From Paracoccus gahaiensis (GTDB lineage: Bacteria; Pseudomonadota; Alphaproteobacteria; Rhodobacterales; Rhodobacteraceae), in the NCBI RefSeq assembly GCF_005048225.1, contig NZ_SUNI01000022.1:1-54923 (forward strand): 54,923 bases of DNA, read 5' to 3'. Of the stretch, positions 8,752 to 18,880 are shown in pieces (position 1 is the first letter of the stretch; each line of letters opens with the position of its first letter). Position numbers and translations under genes: made by a program. The notes below the pieces were generated by a model. That model saw only the letters and a list, made by a program, of their open reading frames with translations. It did not search any database and was not told the origin of the DNA.

Positions 8752-9147
8752 ATGATGAACGATCCTCTCGGCGATATGCTGACCCGCATCCGCAATGCGC
8801 AGATGCGCGGCAAATCGACCGTCCGCACCCCCGCCTCCAAGCTGCGCGCTTGGGTTCTGGACGTGCTGAAGAACGAAGGTTACATCCGCGGCTACGAGGA
8901 AGTGACCACGACCGAAGGCCACAAAGAGCTGGAAATCGGTCTGAAGTACCACGACGGCAGCCCGGTCATCCGGGAACTGTCGCGGGTCTCGAAGCCGGGG
9001 CGCCGGGTCTATACCGGCGCCAAGGAAATCCCGCAGGTCCGTCAGGGTCTGGGCGTCTCGATCGTCTCGACCCCCAAGGGCGTCATGTCGGATGCAGCGG
9101 CTCGCACTGCCAATGTCGGCGGCGAAGTCCTCTGCACCGTGTTCTAA
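8752..9147 (+). CDS. rpsH: 30S ribosomal protein S8
   Basis: A 131-residue protein starting [17 protein letters not shown]; the second ATG at 8755 is an equally possible start. The C-terminal core contains [17 protein letters not shown]8 binds the 16S central domain and in E. coli represses the spc operon by binding its mRNA near rplE. Start spacing to AAGGGGGC is good. Confidence 0.97.
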   Translation: MMNDPLGDMLTRIRNAQMRGKSTVRTPASKLRAWVLDVLKNEGYIRGYEEVTTTEGHKELEIGLKYHDGSPVIRELSRVSKPGRRVYTGAKEIPQVRQGLGVSIVSTPKGVMSDAAARTANVGGEVLCTVF

Positions 9148-9157
9148 GGAGGGCAGA

Positions 9158-9691
9158 ATGTCTCGTATTGGTAAGAAGCCGGTCGAACTGCCCAAGGGCG
9201 TGACGGCCGAGATCAAGGGTCAGACCATCGAAGTGAAGGGGCCGAAAGGCACCCGCAGCTTCACGGCGACCGATGATGTGGATCTGGTGCTGGAAGACGG
9301 CTCCGTTGCGGTCAAGCCGCGCGGAACGTCCAAGCGTTCGCGCCAGCAATGGGGCATGACCCGCTCGATGGTCGAGAACCTGACGGTGGGAGTGTCCACC
9401 GGGTTCAAGAAAGAGCTGGAGATCCAAGGCGTGGGTTACCGCGCCAACATGCAAGGCAAGGACCTGAAGCTGGCCCTTGGCTATTCGCATGACGTGATCT
9501 TCGTGGTGCCGGAAGGCGTCACGGTCTCGTCTCCGAAGCAGACCGAAGTCGTTGTGGAAGGCATGGACCAGCAGCTTGTTGGCCAGGTCGCAGCGAACAT
9601 CCGCGAGTGGCGCAAGCCCGAGCCGTATAAAGGCAAGGGCATCCGCTACAAGGGCGAGTTCGTCTTCCGCAAGGAAGGCAAGAAGAAGTAA
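9158..9691 (+). CDS. rplF: 50S ribosomal protein L6
   Basis: A 177-residue protein starting [15 protein letters not shown]. The start is chosen after TAAGGAGGGCAGA; an upstream in-frame ATG at 9092 lies inside rpsH and is rejected. Two duplicated L6 folds are expected, and the C-terminal signature [14 protein letters not shown] is present. L6 lies near the factor-binding region of the 50S subunit. Confidence 0.97.
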   Translation: MSRIGKKPVELPKGVTAEIKGQTIEVKGPKGTRSFTATDDVDLVLEDGSVAVKPRGTSKRSRQQWGMTRSMVENLTVGVSTGFKKELEIQGVGYRANMQGKDLKLALGYSHDVIFVVPEGVTVSSPKQTEVVVEGMDQQLVGQVAANIREWRKPEPYKGKGIRYKGEFVFRKEGKKK

Positions 9692-9703
9692 GGGGCGCAT
9701 GAA

Positions 9704-10063
9704 ATGGCACTGAAAAAGCAAGAGCTGTTCCAGAAGCGCCGCCTGCGCGTTCGGAACAAGCTGCGCGCGATGTCCAACGGACGTCCGCGCATGTCGATCC
9801 ACCGGTCCTCGAAGAACATCTTCGTGCAGGTGATCGACGACCTCAAGGGCGTGACCCTGGCCTCGGCCAGCACGCTGGAGAAGGACCTGGGCCTGATCGG
9901 CAAGAACAATGTCGAGGCTGCGGCCAAGATCGGTTCGACCATCGCCGAGCGTGCGAAAGCCGCCGGCGTGGAAGAAGTCGTGTTCGACCGTGGCGGCTTC
10001 ATCTTCCACGGGAAGGTGAAGGCTCTGGCCGACGCCGCCCGCGAGGGTGGCCTGAAGTTCTGA
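9704..10063 (+). CDS. rplR: 50S ribosomal protein L18
   Basis: A 119-residue protein with a basic N-terminal arm ([13 protein letters not shown]) and the conserved [20 protein letters not shown] region. L18 binds 5S rRNA with L5. A 131-bp spacer with two GC-rich inverted repeats separates it from rpsE. Confidence 0.97.
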   Translation: MALKKQELFQKRRLRVRNKLRAMSNGRPRMSIHRSSKNIFVQVIDDLKGVTLASASTLEKDLGLIGKNNVEAAAKIGSTIAERAKAAGVEEVVFDRGGFIFHGKVKALADAAREGGLKF

Positions 10064-10069
10064 TCCTGT

Positions 10070-10102
10070 GGGAGGCGCCGTTCGGTCGGGCGGCGCCTTC
10101 CC
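10070..10102 (+). other. GC hairpin between rplR and rpsE
   Basis: GGGAGGCGCCG (10070-10080) pairs with CGGCGCCTTCCC (10091-10102), with one bulged T and a 10-nt loop. A second weaker inverted repeat follows at about 10112-10144. There is no U-tract. It may be a processing or stability element. Confidence 0.5.
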
Positions 10103-10194
10103 GATGATCCGGGAACCCGCCCCTGCACAGGGGGCGGTTCACCGGGATCGAGACAACCGGCGCCAGGCGCGCGCCACCTGATAAGGAATGCCTC

Positions 10195-10785
10195 ATGGCA
10201 GAACGTGACAACAATCGCCGGGGCGGTCGCAACGACCGCGAAGAGAACCCGGAATTCCAGGACCGCTTGGTTGCCATCAACCGCGTGTCCAAGACCGTCA
10301 AGGGCGGCAAGCGCTTCGGCTTCGCAGCCTTGGTCGTTGTCGGCGACCAGCGCGGCCGCGTCGGTTTCGGCAAGGGCAAGGCCAAGGAGGTCCCCGAGGC
10401 CATCCGCAAGGCCACCGAGCAGGCCAAGCGCGGTCTGGTCCGCGTGCCGCTGCGCGACGGCCGCACCCTGCACCATGACATCGAAGGTCGTCATGGCGCC
10501 GGCAAGGTGATCATGCGCACCGCTGTTCCGGGCACCGGCATCATCGCCGGCGGCCCGATGCGCGCCGTGTTCGAGATGCTGGGCGTGCAGGACGTCGTGG
10601 CCAAGTCGCAGGGCTCGCAGAACCCCTACAACATGATCCGCGCCACGATCGACGGCCTGAAGAAGGAATCGAGCCCCCGTTCGGTCGCGACCCGTCGCGG
10701 CAAGAAGGTGGCCGACATCCTGCCCTCGACCAACCAGCCGACCGACAAGCCGGCTGACGCCGTCGCCGTCGACGTCGACGCGTAA
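10195..10785 (+). CDS. rpsE: 30S ribosomal protein S5
   Basis: A 196-residue protein. The double-stranded-RNA-binding-like N domain with [21 protein letters not shown] and the [20 protein letters not shown] segment are conserved. S5 acts in mRNA decoding fidelity and lines the mRNA entry. It is about 30 residues longer than E. coli S5 through a charged N-terminal arm and a Pro/Ala/Asp-rich C-terminal tail. TAAGGA lies upstream of the start. Confidence 0.97.
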   Translation: MAERDNNRRGGRNDREENPEFQDRLVAINRVSKTVKGGKRFGFAALVVVGDQRGRVGFGKGKAKEVPEAIRKATEQAKRGLVRVPLRDGRTLHHDIEGRHGAGKVIMRTAVPGTGIIAGGPMRAVFEMLGVQDVVAKSQGSQNPYNMIRATIDGLKKESSPRSVATRRGKKVADILPSTNQPTDKPADAVAVDVDA

Positions 10786-10797
10786 GGAGCAGCAGAC

Positions 10798-10983
10798 ATG
10801 GCAACCATCGTCGTCAAGCAGATCGGATCCCCGATCCGCCGCCCCGCCGAACAGCGCGCGACGCTGAAGGGTCTGGGCCTGAACAAGATGAACCGCACCC
10901 GCGAGCTGGAGGACACTCCCTCCGTGCGCGGCATGGTCAACAAGATCCCGCATCTTGTGACCATCATCGAAGAAAAGAACTGA
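10798..10983 (+). CDS. rpmD: 50S ribosomal protein L30
   Basis: A 61-residue protein with the signature [26 protein letters not shown], given here only by its key residues IGSPIRR and LKGLGL. It starts 12 bp after rpsE behind TAAGGAGCAGCAG. It is the last gene of this stretch: a terminator follows directly, unlike in most bacteria where rplO comes next. Confidence 0.97.
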   Translation: MATIVVKQIGSPIRRPAEQRATLKGLGLNKMNRTRELEDTPSVRGMVNKIPHLVTIIEEKN

Positions 10984-11023
10984 TCCGATCGGGGCGCCAC
11001 GGCGCCCCGCATCTTGTCGTGAA

Positions 11024-11051
11024 GGGCCGGGATCTGCATCCCGGCCCTTTT
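11024..11051 (+). terminator. Intrinsic terminator after rpmD
   Basis: GGGCCGGGAT (11024-11033) and ATCCCGGCCC (11038-11047) form a perfect 10-bp stem with a CTGC loop, followed by TTTT (11048-11051). This is the best terminator in the first half of the ribosomal cluster and would separate rpmD from rplO. Confidence 0.75.
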
Positions 11052-11163
11052 CGCATGTCCTGCCCGGATGCCGGGCAGCGCGAGGATCTGGCGCACAAGA
11101 CTCTCGCGCACAACCCCAGGGTGTCTTAGGATCGGGGTGACTGGTCCCGCGACATGGCCCCCG

Positions 11164-11865
11164 ATGATCCGATCCGCCCTGATCCTGCTGATGACCCTGA
11201 TGCCGCTGGCGGCGATGGCCGGCCCCTGGCCGCGCGAGGCCGGGCGAAGTTTTCTGTCGCTCTCGACCGAGCGGGATGTGGAGGGAAACCGCTATACCGG
11301 GCTTTACGGCGAATACGGCCTGGCCGCGACGACCCTGGGGCTGGAGCTGGGGCGCTCGGGGGCGGGAGAGCTGAGCGCGGTGGTCTGGGCGCAGCGGTCG
11401 CTGGATGACGGCACGGGGCCTCATCGGCTGAGCCTGTCCGCCGGGGCAGGGGTCATCCGGCGGCAGGACCGGGTGCTGCCGGTGGTGCAGGGCACGCTGG
11501 CCTGGGGCCGGGGCTTCGAGGGCTGGGCGGGCGGCGGCTGGATGACGGCGCAGTTGACGGCTCGGGCCGCCGGGGGGCCGGACCTGCCCGAGGATCGTCG
11601 CGGCACCGCCGCCGCGCGGGCCTTCCGCATCGCCGAGACCACCCTCAAGGCCGACCTGACCCTGGGCCTGCGCCCGACCGAGCGGCTGCGGGTCGTCAAC
11701 AGCCTCTGGCTGGAGGATCGCCGCGACGCCGAGCTGACGGCCAAGCTGGCCAGTTCGCTGGTCTTCCCGATCACTGGGCCCGCGCATCTGGAGGTCGGAC
11801 TGGTGCAGCCTCTGCGCGGTCCCGCCGAACGCGCGGTCAGGCTGGGCGTCTGGCTGGATTTCTAG
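11164..11865 (+). CDS. Exported protein of unknown function (233 aa)
   Basis: The likely start MIRSALILLMTLMPLAAMAG gives a clean Sec signal peptide with cleavage after AMA. An upstream in-frame ATG at 11068 would bury this signal and is rejected. The mature part is rich in alternating hydrophobic and polar residues (for example YTGLYGEYGLAATTLGLEL), suggesting a beta-rich, perhaps outer-membrane or periplasmic protein. It ends with the aromatic residue F (GVWLDF), as many outer-membrane beta-barrels do. I do not recognise the family. Its stop shares a CTAG palindrome with the convergent downstream gene. Confidence 0.75.
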   Translation: MIRSALILLMTLMPLAAMAGPWPREAGRSFLSLSTERDVEGNRYTGLYGEYGLAATTLGLELGRSGAGELSAVVWAQRSLDDGTGPHRLSLSAGAGVIRRQDRVLPVVQGTLAWGRGFEGWAGGGWMTAQLTARAAGGPDLPEDRRGTAAARAFRIAETTLKADLTLGLRPTERLRVVNSLWLEDRRDAELTAKLASSLVFPITGPAHLEVGLVQPLRGPAERAVRLGVWLDF

Positions 11866-12485
11866 TCGCCGCTGCAGGCATAGACCGCGCCGCCCACGGC
11901 GACGACGCTGACCGCCGCCCCGGCCAGGACCGCCGGCGCCGAGGCGACCGCCGCCGCCGCCCCGCCGATCGAGCCGAGCGCGCTGGTGATGGTCCCCGCC
12001 GTCCCCGACAGGATCACCGCGCCGGATTTGGTGCCCGCCGCCGTCTCGACCCCGTTGAAGCTGCGCCGCGCCGCCGCGCCGGCGATGGCGACCGAGGCCT
12101 CGCGCGTGCGGTTCACGCGCCGGCAGAGACCCGAGGGTTCCTCGCAGCGGCCATAGGCGTCGCGCGGGCCCAGGTCATAGCCCATGACTGAATCGCCGTC
12201 CTCGTCCTCGCGCAGGCAGAAGGGGCCGCGCTCGTCGTCGCTGAGTTCCGGGGTGAGGCTGCGCAGGACCACATAGCTGGGGCAGGCCTCGCCGCCCATC
12301 CGCGCCGCCAACTGCTCGCGCCGGGAATAGTGTTCGGACAGGCGTGCCTCGGCCTTGTCATAGCCCATCACCACGTCGCGGTTGTTGATCCGCGCCGTGC
12401 AGAAGGTGGGCTGGGCCTCCTGCGCCAGCGCGGGCGCTGCGGGGGCGGCCAGCAGGGCGAGGGCGATCAGGATCGGACGCAACAT
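11862..12485 (-). CDS. Exported Cys-containing repeat protein of unknown function (207 aa)
   Basis: The start MLRPILIALALLAAPAAPAL is a Sec signal peptide with cleavage after ALA (residue 21). The mature N-terminal half carries two related units, FCTARINNRDVVMGYD and FCLREDEDGDSVMGYD, each containing FC and VMGYD. The C-terminal 70 residues are a Gly/Ala-rich hydrophobic stretch that could be membrane-associated, ending YACSGD. I do not recognise the family. The gene is convergent with its left neighbour and divergent from rplO. Confidence 0.75.
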   Translation of the reverse strand: MLRPILIALALLAAPAAPALAQEAQPTFCTARINNRDVVMGYDKAEARLSEHYSRREQLAARMGGEACPSYVVLRSLTPELSDDERGPFCLREDEDGDSVMGYDLGPRDAYGRCEEPSGLCRRVNRTREASVAIAGAAARRSFNGVETAAGTKSGAVILSGTAGTITSALGSIGGAAAAVASAPAVLAGAAVSVVAVGGAVYACSGD

Positions 12486-12594
12486 GGGGGTGCTTTCGGG
12501 GTCTGGGTTCGCCCCTAGGTAGCAAGGATGGCGGCGCGCTCAAGACACAAGCTGGTGTGAGCGGTGCGTTTTCCCGGGGGCCGTGGCAGATCGC

Positions 12595-12623
12595 TTGAAC
12601 GCGGACGGGTTTGCGCGTATAGC
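12595..12623 (+). promoter_or_regulatory. Promoter for rplO-secY-adk
   Basis: TTGAAC (12595-12600), a 17-nt spacer, then TATAGC (12618-12623) make a near-consensus sigma-70-type promoter about 95 bp upstream of rplO. With the terminator after rpmD, it shows that the distal spc genes can be transcribed independently. Confidence 0.75.
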
Positions 12624-12717
12624 CCGCCGGTGCCCATCGGCACAGTGATTCATCCACCAAGACAAGCCGTGTCCCCCTGTTTCGCTTCGAGGGAGTGTCC
12701 GGCCAAGGAGAAGCGAC

Positions 12718-13197
12718 ATGAAACTGCATGAAATCCGCGACAACGACGGCGCCAACCGCACCAAGAAGCGCGTCGCGCGCGGCCCGGGCTCGGGCAAGGG
12801 CAAGACCGCAGGACGCGGCATCAAGGGCCAGAAGTCACGTTCGGGCGTGGCCATCGGCGGATACGAGGGCGGCCAGATGCCGCTGTATCGCCGCCTGCCC
12901 AAGCGCGGCTTCACCAAGCCGAACGCCAAGCATTACGCCGTGGTGAACCTGGGCCAGATCCAGGGCTTCATCGACGCGGGTAAGATTGACGGCACCGCCG
13001 AGCTGACCGAGGACGCGCTGGTCGCCTCGGGTCTGGTCCGCCGCAAGCTGGACGGCATCCGTCTGCTGGCCAAGGGCGAGCTGTCGGGCGCGATGACGAT
13101 CACCGTCACGGGCGCGTCGAAGGCGGCCGTCGAGGCGGTCGAGAAGGCCGGCGGCAAGGTCCAGCTGCCCGTGCAAGCAGCAGCGGCGGCTGAATAA
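12718..13197 (+). CDS. rplO: 50S ribosomal protein L15
   Basis: A 159-residue protein with the N-terminal basic segment [20 protein letters not shown], the L15 signature. L15 binds 23S rRNA and is a late assembly protein. AAGGAGAAGCGAC precedes the start. It follows its own promoter rather than rpmD, and is separated from secY by 109 bp with a hairpin. Confidence 0.97.
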   Translation: MKLHEIRDNDGANRTKKRVARGPGSGKGKTAGRGIKGQKSRSGVAIGGYEGGQMPLYRRLPKRGFTKPNAKHYAVVNLGQIQGFIDAGKIDGTAELTEDALVASGLVRRKLDGIRLLAKGELSGAMTITVTGASKAAVEAVEKAGGKVQLPVQAAAAAE

Positions 13198-13246
13198 GCT
13201 GTTGATCGGGGCGTCCGCGCCCCATAGATAGCAACTAGGTTTTCAG

Positions 13247-13282
13247 GCGCCGCCGGTCCGCGCGAAAACGGGCCGGCGGCGC
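13247..13282 (+). other. 13-bp hairpin between rplO and secY
   Basis: GCGCCGCCGGTCC (13247-13259) pairs with GGGCCGGCGGCGC (13270-13282) with a single G-U pair and a 10-nt loop. There is no U-tract. It may adjust the stability of rplO mRNA relative to the membrane-protein mRNA downstream. Confidence 0.55.
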
Positions 13283-13306
13283 TGTCATGACACGGGACGG
13301 AACAGC

Positions 13307-14677
<1,371 letters not shown>

Positions 14678-14750
14678 GGAGCCGCCGCGACGCCGGACCA
14701 CCGTTGCTGACAAGGCCACATGAAGGGCCGCAAACCGAGGGGGACACGCC

Positions 14751-15332
14751 ATGACCATCAACATCATCCTGCTGGGGCCGCCGGGCGCCGGCAAGGGCAC
14801 CCAGGCCAGCCGCCTGGTCGCCGAGAAGGGGATGGTCCAGCTGTCCACCGGCGACATGCTGCGGGCCGCCCGGTCCTCGGGGACCGAGATGGGCCGGCGG
14901 GTGGCCGAGGTCATGGACCGGGGCGAGCTGGTCACCGACGAGATCGTGATCGGCCTGATCCGCGAGCAGCTGGACAAGGGCGGCAAGGGCTTCATCTTCG
15001 ACGGCTTTCCGCGGACGCTGCCGCAGGCCGATGCCCTGGGCCGTCTGCTGGAAGAATCGGGAATGGCGCTGGACGCGGTGATCGAGCTGCAGGTCGATGA
15101 CGAGGCTCTGGTCGGGCGCATCGTCAAGCGCGCCGAGGATTCGCTTGCCGCGGGCCAGCCCGTGCGCCGCGACGACACGCCCGAGGTCTTCGCCGAACGC
15201 CTGCGCGAGTATTACAAGAAGACCGCGCCTCTGCTTGGCTATTACTATGCCAAGGGCAATCTGAAGGCCGTGGACGGCATGGCCCCCATGGATCAGGTGG
15301 CCACCCAGATCGCGGCGGCCCTGCCGTCTTGA
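14751..15332 (+). CDS. adk: Adenylate kinase, short LID form
   Basis: A 193-residue kinase that interconverts AMP, ADP and ATP. The P-loop [10 protein letters not shown] is at residues 9-18, the NMP-binding motif STGDMLR at about 32-38, and DGFPRT at about 84-89. The LID region between RIVKRAED and RRDDTPE is only a short loop without the zinc-type Cys residues, which explains the length below the usual 214. The start follows GGGGACACGCC. Confidence 0.97.
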   Translation: MTINIILLGPPGAGKGTQASRLVAEKGMVQLSTGDMLRAARSSGTEMGRRVAEVMDRGELVTDEIVIGLIREQLDKGGKGFIFDGFPRTLPQADALGRLLEESGMALDAVIELQVDDEALVGRIVKRAEDSLAAGQPVRRDDTPEVFAERLREYYKKTAPLLGYYYAKGNLKAVDGMAPMDQVATQIAAALPS

Positions 15333-15336
15333 CCTT

Positions 15337-15467
15337 GCCGTGAACTGCCGATAAGTCACGGCATCTCGCAAGAGAATCACCCAGTTCGTGGGTGGACCAT
15401 CGATTTGGCCCGAAGGCACAGCTTTCGGGCCTTGCGTTGTGAAAAAAGGTTCCGGCGTTACGGAACC
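15337..15467 (+). promoter_or_regulatory. Four consecutive hairpins in the adk-rpsM spacer
   Basis: Stem 1 is GCCGTGA/TCACGGC (15337-15343, 15356-15362). Stem 2 is CACCCA/TGGGTG (15378-15383, 15389-15394). Stem 3 has 11 bp with one G-U, 15407-15417 with 15421-15431. Stem 4 is GGTTCCG/CGGAACC (15448-15454, 15461-15467). None has a U-tract. The last lies 8 nt before the AAAAGG ribosome-binding site of rpsM. A structured leader with regulatory use is inferred. Confidence 0.5.
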
Positions 15468-15487
15468 GCAACTGAAAAGGATAACGC

Positions 15488-15856
15488 GTGGCTCGTATTG
15501 CTGGCGTCAACATTCCGACGGGGAAACGTGTCCCCATCTCTCTGACCTATATCCATGGCATCGGCTCGCTGTTCGCGACCCAGATCTGCGAAGCGACCGG
15601 CATCGACCAGTCCCGCCGCATCAATGATCTGTCGGATGCCGAAGTTCTGGCCATCCGCGAATATATCGATGCCAACCTGACCGTCGAGGGCGACCTGCGC
15701 CGCGAAGTTCAGATGAACATCAAGCGCATGATGGATCTGGGCTCGTATCGCGGTCTTCGTCACCGTCGCGGCCTTCCGGTCCGTGGCCAGCGCACGCATA
15801 CCAATGCGCGCACCCGCAAGGGCCCGGCCAAGCCGATCGCCGGCAAGAAGAAATAA
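15488..15856 (+). CDS. rpsM: 30S ribosomal protein S13 (GTG start)
   Basis: A 122-residue protein, [20 protein letters not shown] after the initiator. The start codon is GTG at 15488, supported by AAAAGGATAA upstream and by exact match to the family N terminus. The C-terminal basic tail [15 protein letters not shown] is conserved and reaches the P-site tRNA. S13 pairs with S19 in the head. It opens the alpha operon. Confidence 0.97.
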   Translation: MARIAGVNIPTGKRVPISLTYIHGIGSLFATQICEATGIDQSRRINDLSDAEVLAIREYIDANLTVEGDLRREVQMNIKRMMDLGSYRGLRHRRGLPVRGQRTHTNARTRKGPAKPIAGKKK

Positions 15857-15868
15857 GGGGCAAGCGAT

Positions 15869-16258
15869 ATGGCACGTGACAAGACCCGCATGAAGCGCAA
15901 GGAACGCAAGAACATCGCCACCGGCGTTGCGCATGTGAATTCCAGCTTCAACAACACCAAGATCCTGATCTCCGACGTTCAGGGCAATGCGATCGCCTGG
16001 TCCTCGGCCGGCACGATGGGCTTCAAGGGGTCGCGCAAATCGACCCCCTATGCCGCCCAGATGGCTGCCGAAGACGCCGGCCGCAAGGCACAGGAACATG
16101 GCGTCCGCACACTGGACGTCGAAGTCCAGGGCCCCGGCTCGGGCCGCGAATCGGCTTTGCGCGCGCTGGCCGCTGCCGGCTTCAACATCACGGCGATCCG
16201 TGACGTGACGCCGATCGCCCATAACGGCTGCCGCCCGCCCAAGCGTCGGCGCGTCTGA
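15869..16258 (+). CDS. rpsK: 30S ribosomal protein S11
   Basis: A 129-residue protein with the conserved [21 protein letters not shown] region and C-terminal [20 protein letters not shown], key residues [11 protein letters not shown]11 lies on the 30S platform near the E site. It starts after AAGGGGCAAGCGAT, 12 bp from rpsM. Confidence 0.97.
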   Translation: MARDKTRMKRKERKNIATGVAHVNSSFNNTKILISDVQGNAIAWSSAGTMGFKGSRKSTPYAAQMAAEDAGRKAQEHGVRTLDVEVQGPGSGRESALRALAAAGFNITAIRDVTPIAHNGCRPPKRRRV

Positions 16259-16275
16259 TCCTGGATCATCTTTGA

Positions 16276-16306
16276 CCGGCCCGCGCGGTACAGCCGCACG
16301 GGCCGG
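16276..16306 (+). other. Long GC hairpin between rpsK and rpoA
   Basis: CCGGCCCG (16276-16283) pairs with CGGGCCGG (16299-16306), and GCGG (16285-16288) with CCGC (16294-16297), with one C-A mismatch and a 5-nt loop. It has no U-tract. It lies about 70 nt before rpoA. Confidence 0.5.
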
Positions 16307-16375
16307 ACGTTCGCATTTCACCTCGGGCGTTTGCTGCCTTGGACATGGGCGGCAGACAGGTATGGAGGAAAATCC

Positions 16376-17392
16376 ATGATCCACAAGAATTGGGCCGAAC
16401 TGATCAAGCCCACCCAGCTGGTCGTCAAGCCGGGCGCCGACGCGACCCGCACGGCAACTCTGGTTGCCGAGCCGCTGGAGCGGGGCTTCGGCCTGACGCT
16501 TGGCAACGCGCTGCGCCGCGTGCTGATGTCGTCGCTGCAGGGCGGCGCGATCACCGCGGTCCAGATCGACAACGTCCTGCACGAGTTCAGCAGCGTCGCC
16601 GGCGTCCGCGAGGACGTGACCGACATCGTGCTGAACCTCAAGGGCGTCACGCTGAAGATGGACGTCGAAGGCCCCAAGCGCTTGACCCTGTCCGCCAAGG
16701 GCCCGGGCGAGGTCAAGGCCAGCGACATCCAAGAAACGGCCGGCATCACCGTGCTGAACCGCGACCATGTCATCTGCCACCTGGACGATGGCGCCGAACT
16801 GAACATGGAACTGACCGTGCAGACGGGCAAGGGCTATGTTGCCGCAGACAAGAACCGCCCCGAGGATGCGCCCATCGGGCTGATCCCGATCGACGCGATC
16901 TTCTCGCCGGTCAAGCGCGTCAGCTACGAGGTCCAGCCCACCCGCGAGGGGCAGGTTCTGGACTATGACAAGCTGACCATGAAGATCGAGACCGACGGAT
17001 CGCTGACCCCCGAGGATGCCGTGGCCTATGCCGCGCGCATCGTTCAGGATCAGCTGTCGGTCTTCGTGAACTTCGACGAGCCCGAATCGGCGACGCGTCA
17101 GGACAGCGACGACGGTCTGGAATTCGATCCGCGCCTGCTGAAGAAGGTTGACGAGCTGGAGCTGTCGGTCCGTTCGGCCAACTGCCTCAAGAACGACAAC
17201 ATCGTCTATATCGGCGATCTGATCCAGAAGACCGAGGCCGAGATGCTGCGGACCCCGAACTTCGGCCGCAAGTCCTTGAACGAAATCAAGGAAGTGCTGT
17301 CGGGCATGGGCCTGCATCTGGGCATGGATGTGGTCGACTGGCCGCCGGAGAACATCGAGGATCTGGCCAAGCGTTTCGACGACCAGTTCTGA
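16376..17392 (+). CDS. rpoA: RNA polymerase alpha subunit
   Basis: A 338-residue protein starting [20 protein letters not shown]. The N-terminal assembly domain carries [20 protein letters not shown]; the C-terminal domain (about 260-320) carries [17 protein letters not shown] and the helix-hairpin-helix region that contacts UP elements and activators. The start after ATGGAGGAAAATCC is chosen over an in-frame ATG at 16331. It is separated from rplQ by 111 bp. Confidence 0.98.
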   Translation: MIHKNWAELIKPTQLVVKPGADATRTATLVAEPLERGFGLTLGNALRRVLMSSLQGGAITAVQIDNVLHEFSSVAGVREDVTDIVLNLKGVTLKMDVEGPKRLTLSAKGPGEVKASDIQETAGITVLNRDHVICHLDDGAELNMELTVQTGKGYVAADKNRPEDAPIGLIPIDAIFSPVKRVSYEVQPTREGQVLDYDKLTMKIETDGSLTPEDAVAYAARIVQDQLSVFVNFDEPESATRQDSDDGLEFDPRLLKKVDELELSVRSANCLKNDNIVYIGDLIQKTEAEMLRTPNFGRKSLNEIKEVLSGMGLHLGMDVVDWPPENIEDLAKRFDDQF

Positions 17393-17503
17393 GATATACG
17401 GCGGGGGGCGACCTCCGCCGGGACTGCCGGGCATCTGCCCCAAGGAGAGTGGCCCGCACGCATGGGCTGCCGGACAAAGCAAAACACGCTGTAGGAGAAT
17501 ATC

Positions 17504-17923
17504 ATGCGTCACGCTCGCGGCTATCGCCGCCTCAACCGGACCCACGAACACCGCAAGGCGCTGTTCGCCAACATGTCGGGCTCGCTCATCGAGCACGAGC
17601 AGATCAAGACGACCTTGCCGAAAGCCAAGGAACTGCGTCCGATCGTCGAAAAGCTGATCACGCTGGCCAAGCGCGGCGATCTGCATGCGCGCCGCCAGGC
17701 CGATGCGCAGCTGAAGCAGGACATGCATGTCGCCAAGCTGTTCGACGTGCTGGGGGCCCGCTACAAGGACCGCCAAGGCGGTTATGTCCGCATCATGCGG
17801 GCCGGCTTCCGCTATGGCGACATGGCACCGATGGCGATCATCGAGCTGGTCGACCGCGACGTCTCGGCCAAGGGTGCGGCGGATCGCGCGCGTCTGGAAA
17901 CCGAATTCGCGATGGAAGACTGA
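17504..17923 (+). CDS. rplQ: 50S ribosomal protein L17
   Basis: A 139-residue protein starting [20 protein letters not shown], the L17 signature with its key residues R-L-N-R-T-H. L17 lies near the exit tunnel. It is the last gene of the alpha operon, after GTAGGAGAATATC, and is followed by a terminator. Confidence 0.97.
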   Translation: MRHARGYRRLNRTHEHRKALFANMSGSLIEHEQIKTTLPKAKELRPIVEKLITLAKRGDLHARRQADAQLKQDMHVAKLFDVLGARYKDRQGGYVRIMRAGFRYGDMAPMAIIELVDRDVSAKGAADRARLETEFAMED

Positions 17924-17952
17924 TCGCATCTTCCCGCGATCGACGACCCGGA

Positions 17953-17984
17953 CCCCGGCGCGATTTTCGCGGCGGGGTTTTCTT
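17953..17984 (+). terminator. Terminator of the alpha operon
   Basis: CCCCGGCGCGA (17953-17963) pairs with TCGCGGCGGGG (17967-17977) with one mismatch and a TTT loop, followed by TTTTCTT. It marks the end of the ribosomal cluster. Confidence 0.7.
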
Positions 17985-18125
17985 ATGGCAGCGGATCCTC
18001 TTGCATGACGTAAGGGCAGACCGAAGATCTCGGCTTCCGCCGGGGGCAGGCGCCCTCTATGGTCTGTCGTGATGAGCCTAATGATCTTTTGACCCGGCAT
18101 GCGGGGCATGACGCAGCACTATATG

Positions 18126-18153
18126 TCTTTGTTGCGCGGCCAGCAAACAAAGA
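18126..18153. promoter_or_regulatory. Interrupted palindrome upstream of luxR
   Basis: TCTTTGTT (18126-18133) and AACAAAGA (18146-18153) are exact inverted repeats around a 12-nt GC-rich centre that itself ends in TTGC and GCA. It lies 57 bp upstream of the luxR start in an AT-rich spacer. It could be a regulator-binding site or an RNA hairpin. It does not closely match a classic lux box. Confidence 0.4.
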
Positions 18154-18209
18154 TCAAGATACTTTATTTTGGACATTGACCTCAACAGCATCGATATATC
18201 TAAAAAGCC

Positions 18210-18821
18210 ATGTCATCACGTGCAGACATTAACAGCGGACTTCGGAAACTGGGCACGATTGCCCCGGCCGGATACTTCGTGGGCCTGCATATTCGATTTG
18301 CAGCCCCTTTGATGCAATTCCAGACCTATGCAGAAGAATGGTCCGAATTCTACTCCAAGAACGCCTATGCGTTACGCGACCCCACGATTGCCTGGGGATT
18401 TTCCACGACCGGCGCCTGCCGCTGGTCTGCCCTGCCGATCCCCGACCCGTTCAACATCCTGCGCGATGCGGCAGACCACGGGCTGATCTATGGCCTGACC
18501 TTTTCCCACGGCCCGATCGCCTCGCGCACCATCGCCTCCTTTGCCCGCGCGGATCGCGAGTTCTCGGACAAGGAGATCGACGAGGTCTCGACCACGGTCA
18601 AGCGGCTGCACGAACTGACCGAGCCGCCGGCCAGCCTGACCAAGGCGCAGAAGGAAGCCCTGCGCTGCATTGCGCAAGGCGACCGGCATGCGGCAGCCGC
18701 CGCCAAGCTTGGCATCACCGAAAGCGCGTTCAAGGCCCGGCTGATCTCGGTGCGCGAACGGCTGAAAGCCCGGACCACGGCCGAGGCCCTGCAACGGGCC
18801 AAGGAATACCGGTTGCTGTAG
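18210..18821 (+). CDS. LuxR-family quorum-sensing transcription regulator
   Basis: A 203-residue protein. The N-terminal autoinducer-binding domain keeps aromatic and acidic pocket residues (W44, Y48, D57-P58, W62, W72). The C-terminal LuxR helix-turn-helix spans about 142-200 (LTKAQKEALRCIAQG through LKARTTAEAL). It should bind an acyl-homoserine lactone and regulate transcription, including probably the adjacent synthase. No good ribosome-binding site precedes the start, but the N terminus fits the rhodobacterial family. It lies 59 bp before the luxI-like gene. Confidence 0.88.
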   Translation: MSSRADINSGLRKLGTIAPAGYFVGLHIRFAAPLMQFQTYAEEWSEFYSKNAYALRDPTIAWGFSTTGACRWSALPIPDPFNILRDAADHGLIYGLTFSHGPIASRTIASFARADREFSDKEIDEVSTTVKRLHELTEPPASLTKAQKEALRCIAQGDRHAAAAAKLGITESAFKARLISVRERLKARTTAEALQRAKEYRLL

Positions 18822-18880
18822 ACTTTACCCGAACGGCCGCGAGGCGGATCTGGGTGCCCTCGTTTCGCCAGGAGTAGAAG

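Noticed and set aside
15458..18109. 883-residue open frame on the minus strand
   Set aside because: Opposite rpsM, rpsK, rpoA and rplQ, with composition typical of an antisense shadow.
18822..18880. lux box before the luxI-like gene
   Set aside because: No convincing 18-20 bp palindrome is present in this 59-bp gap.
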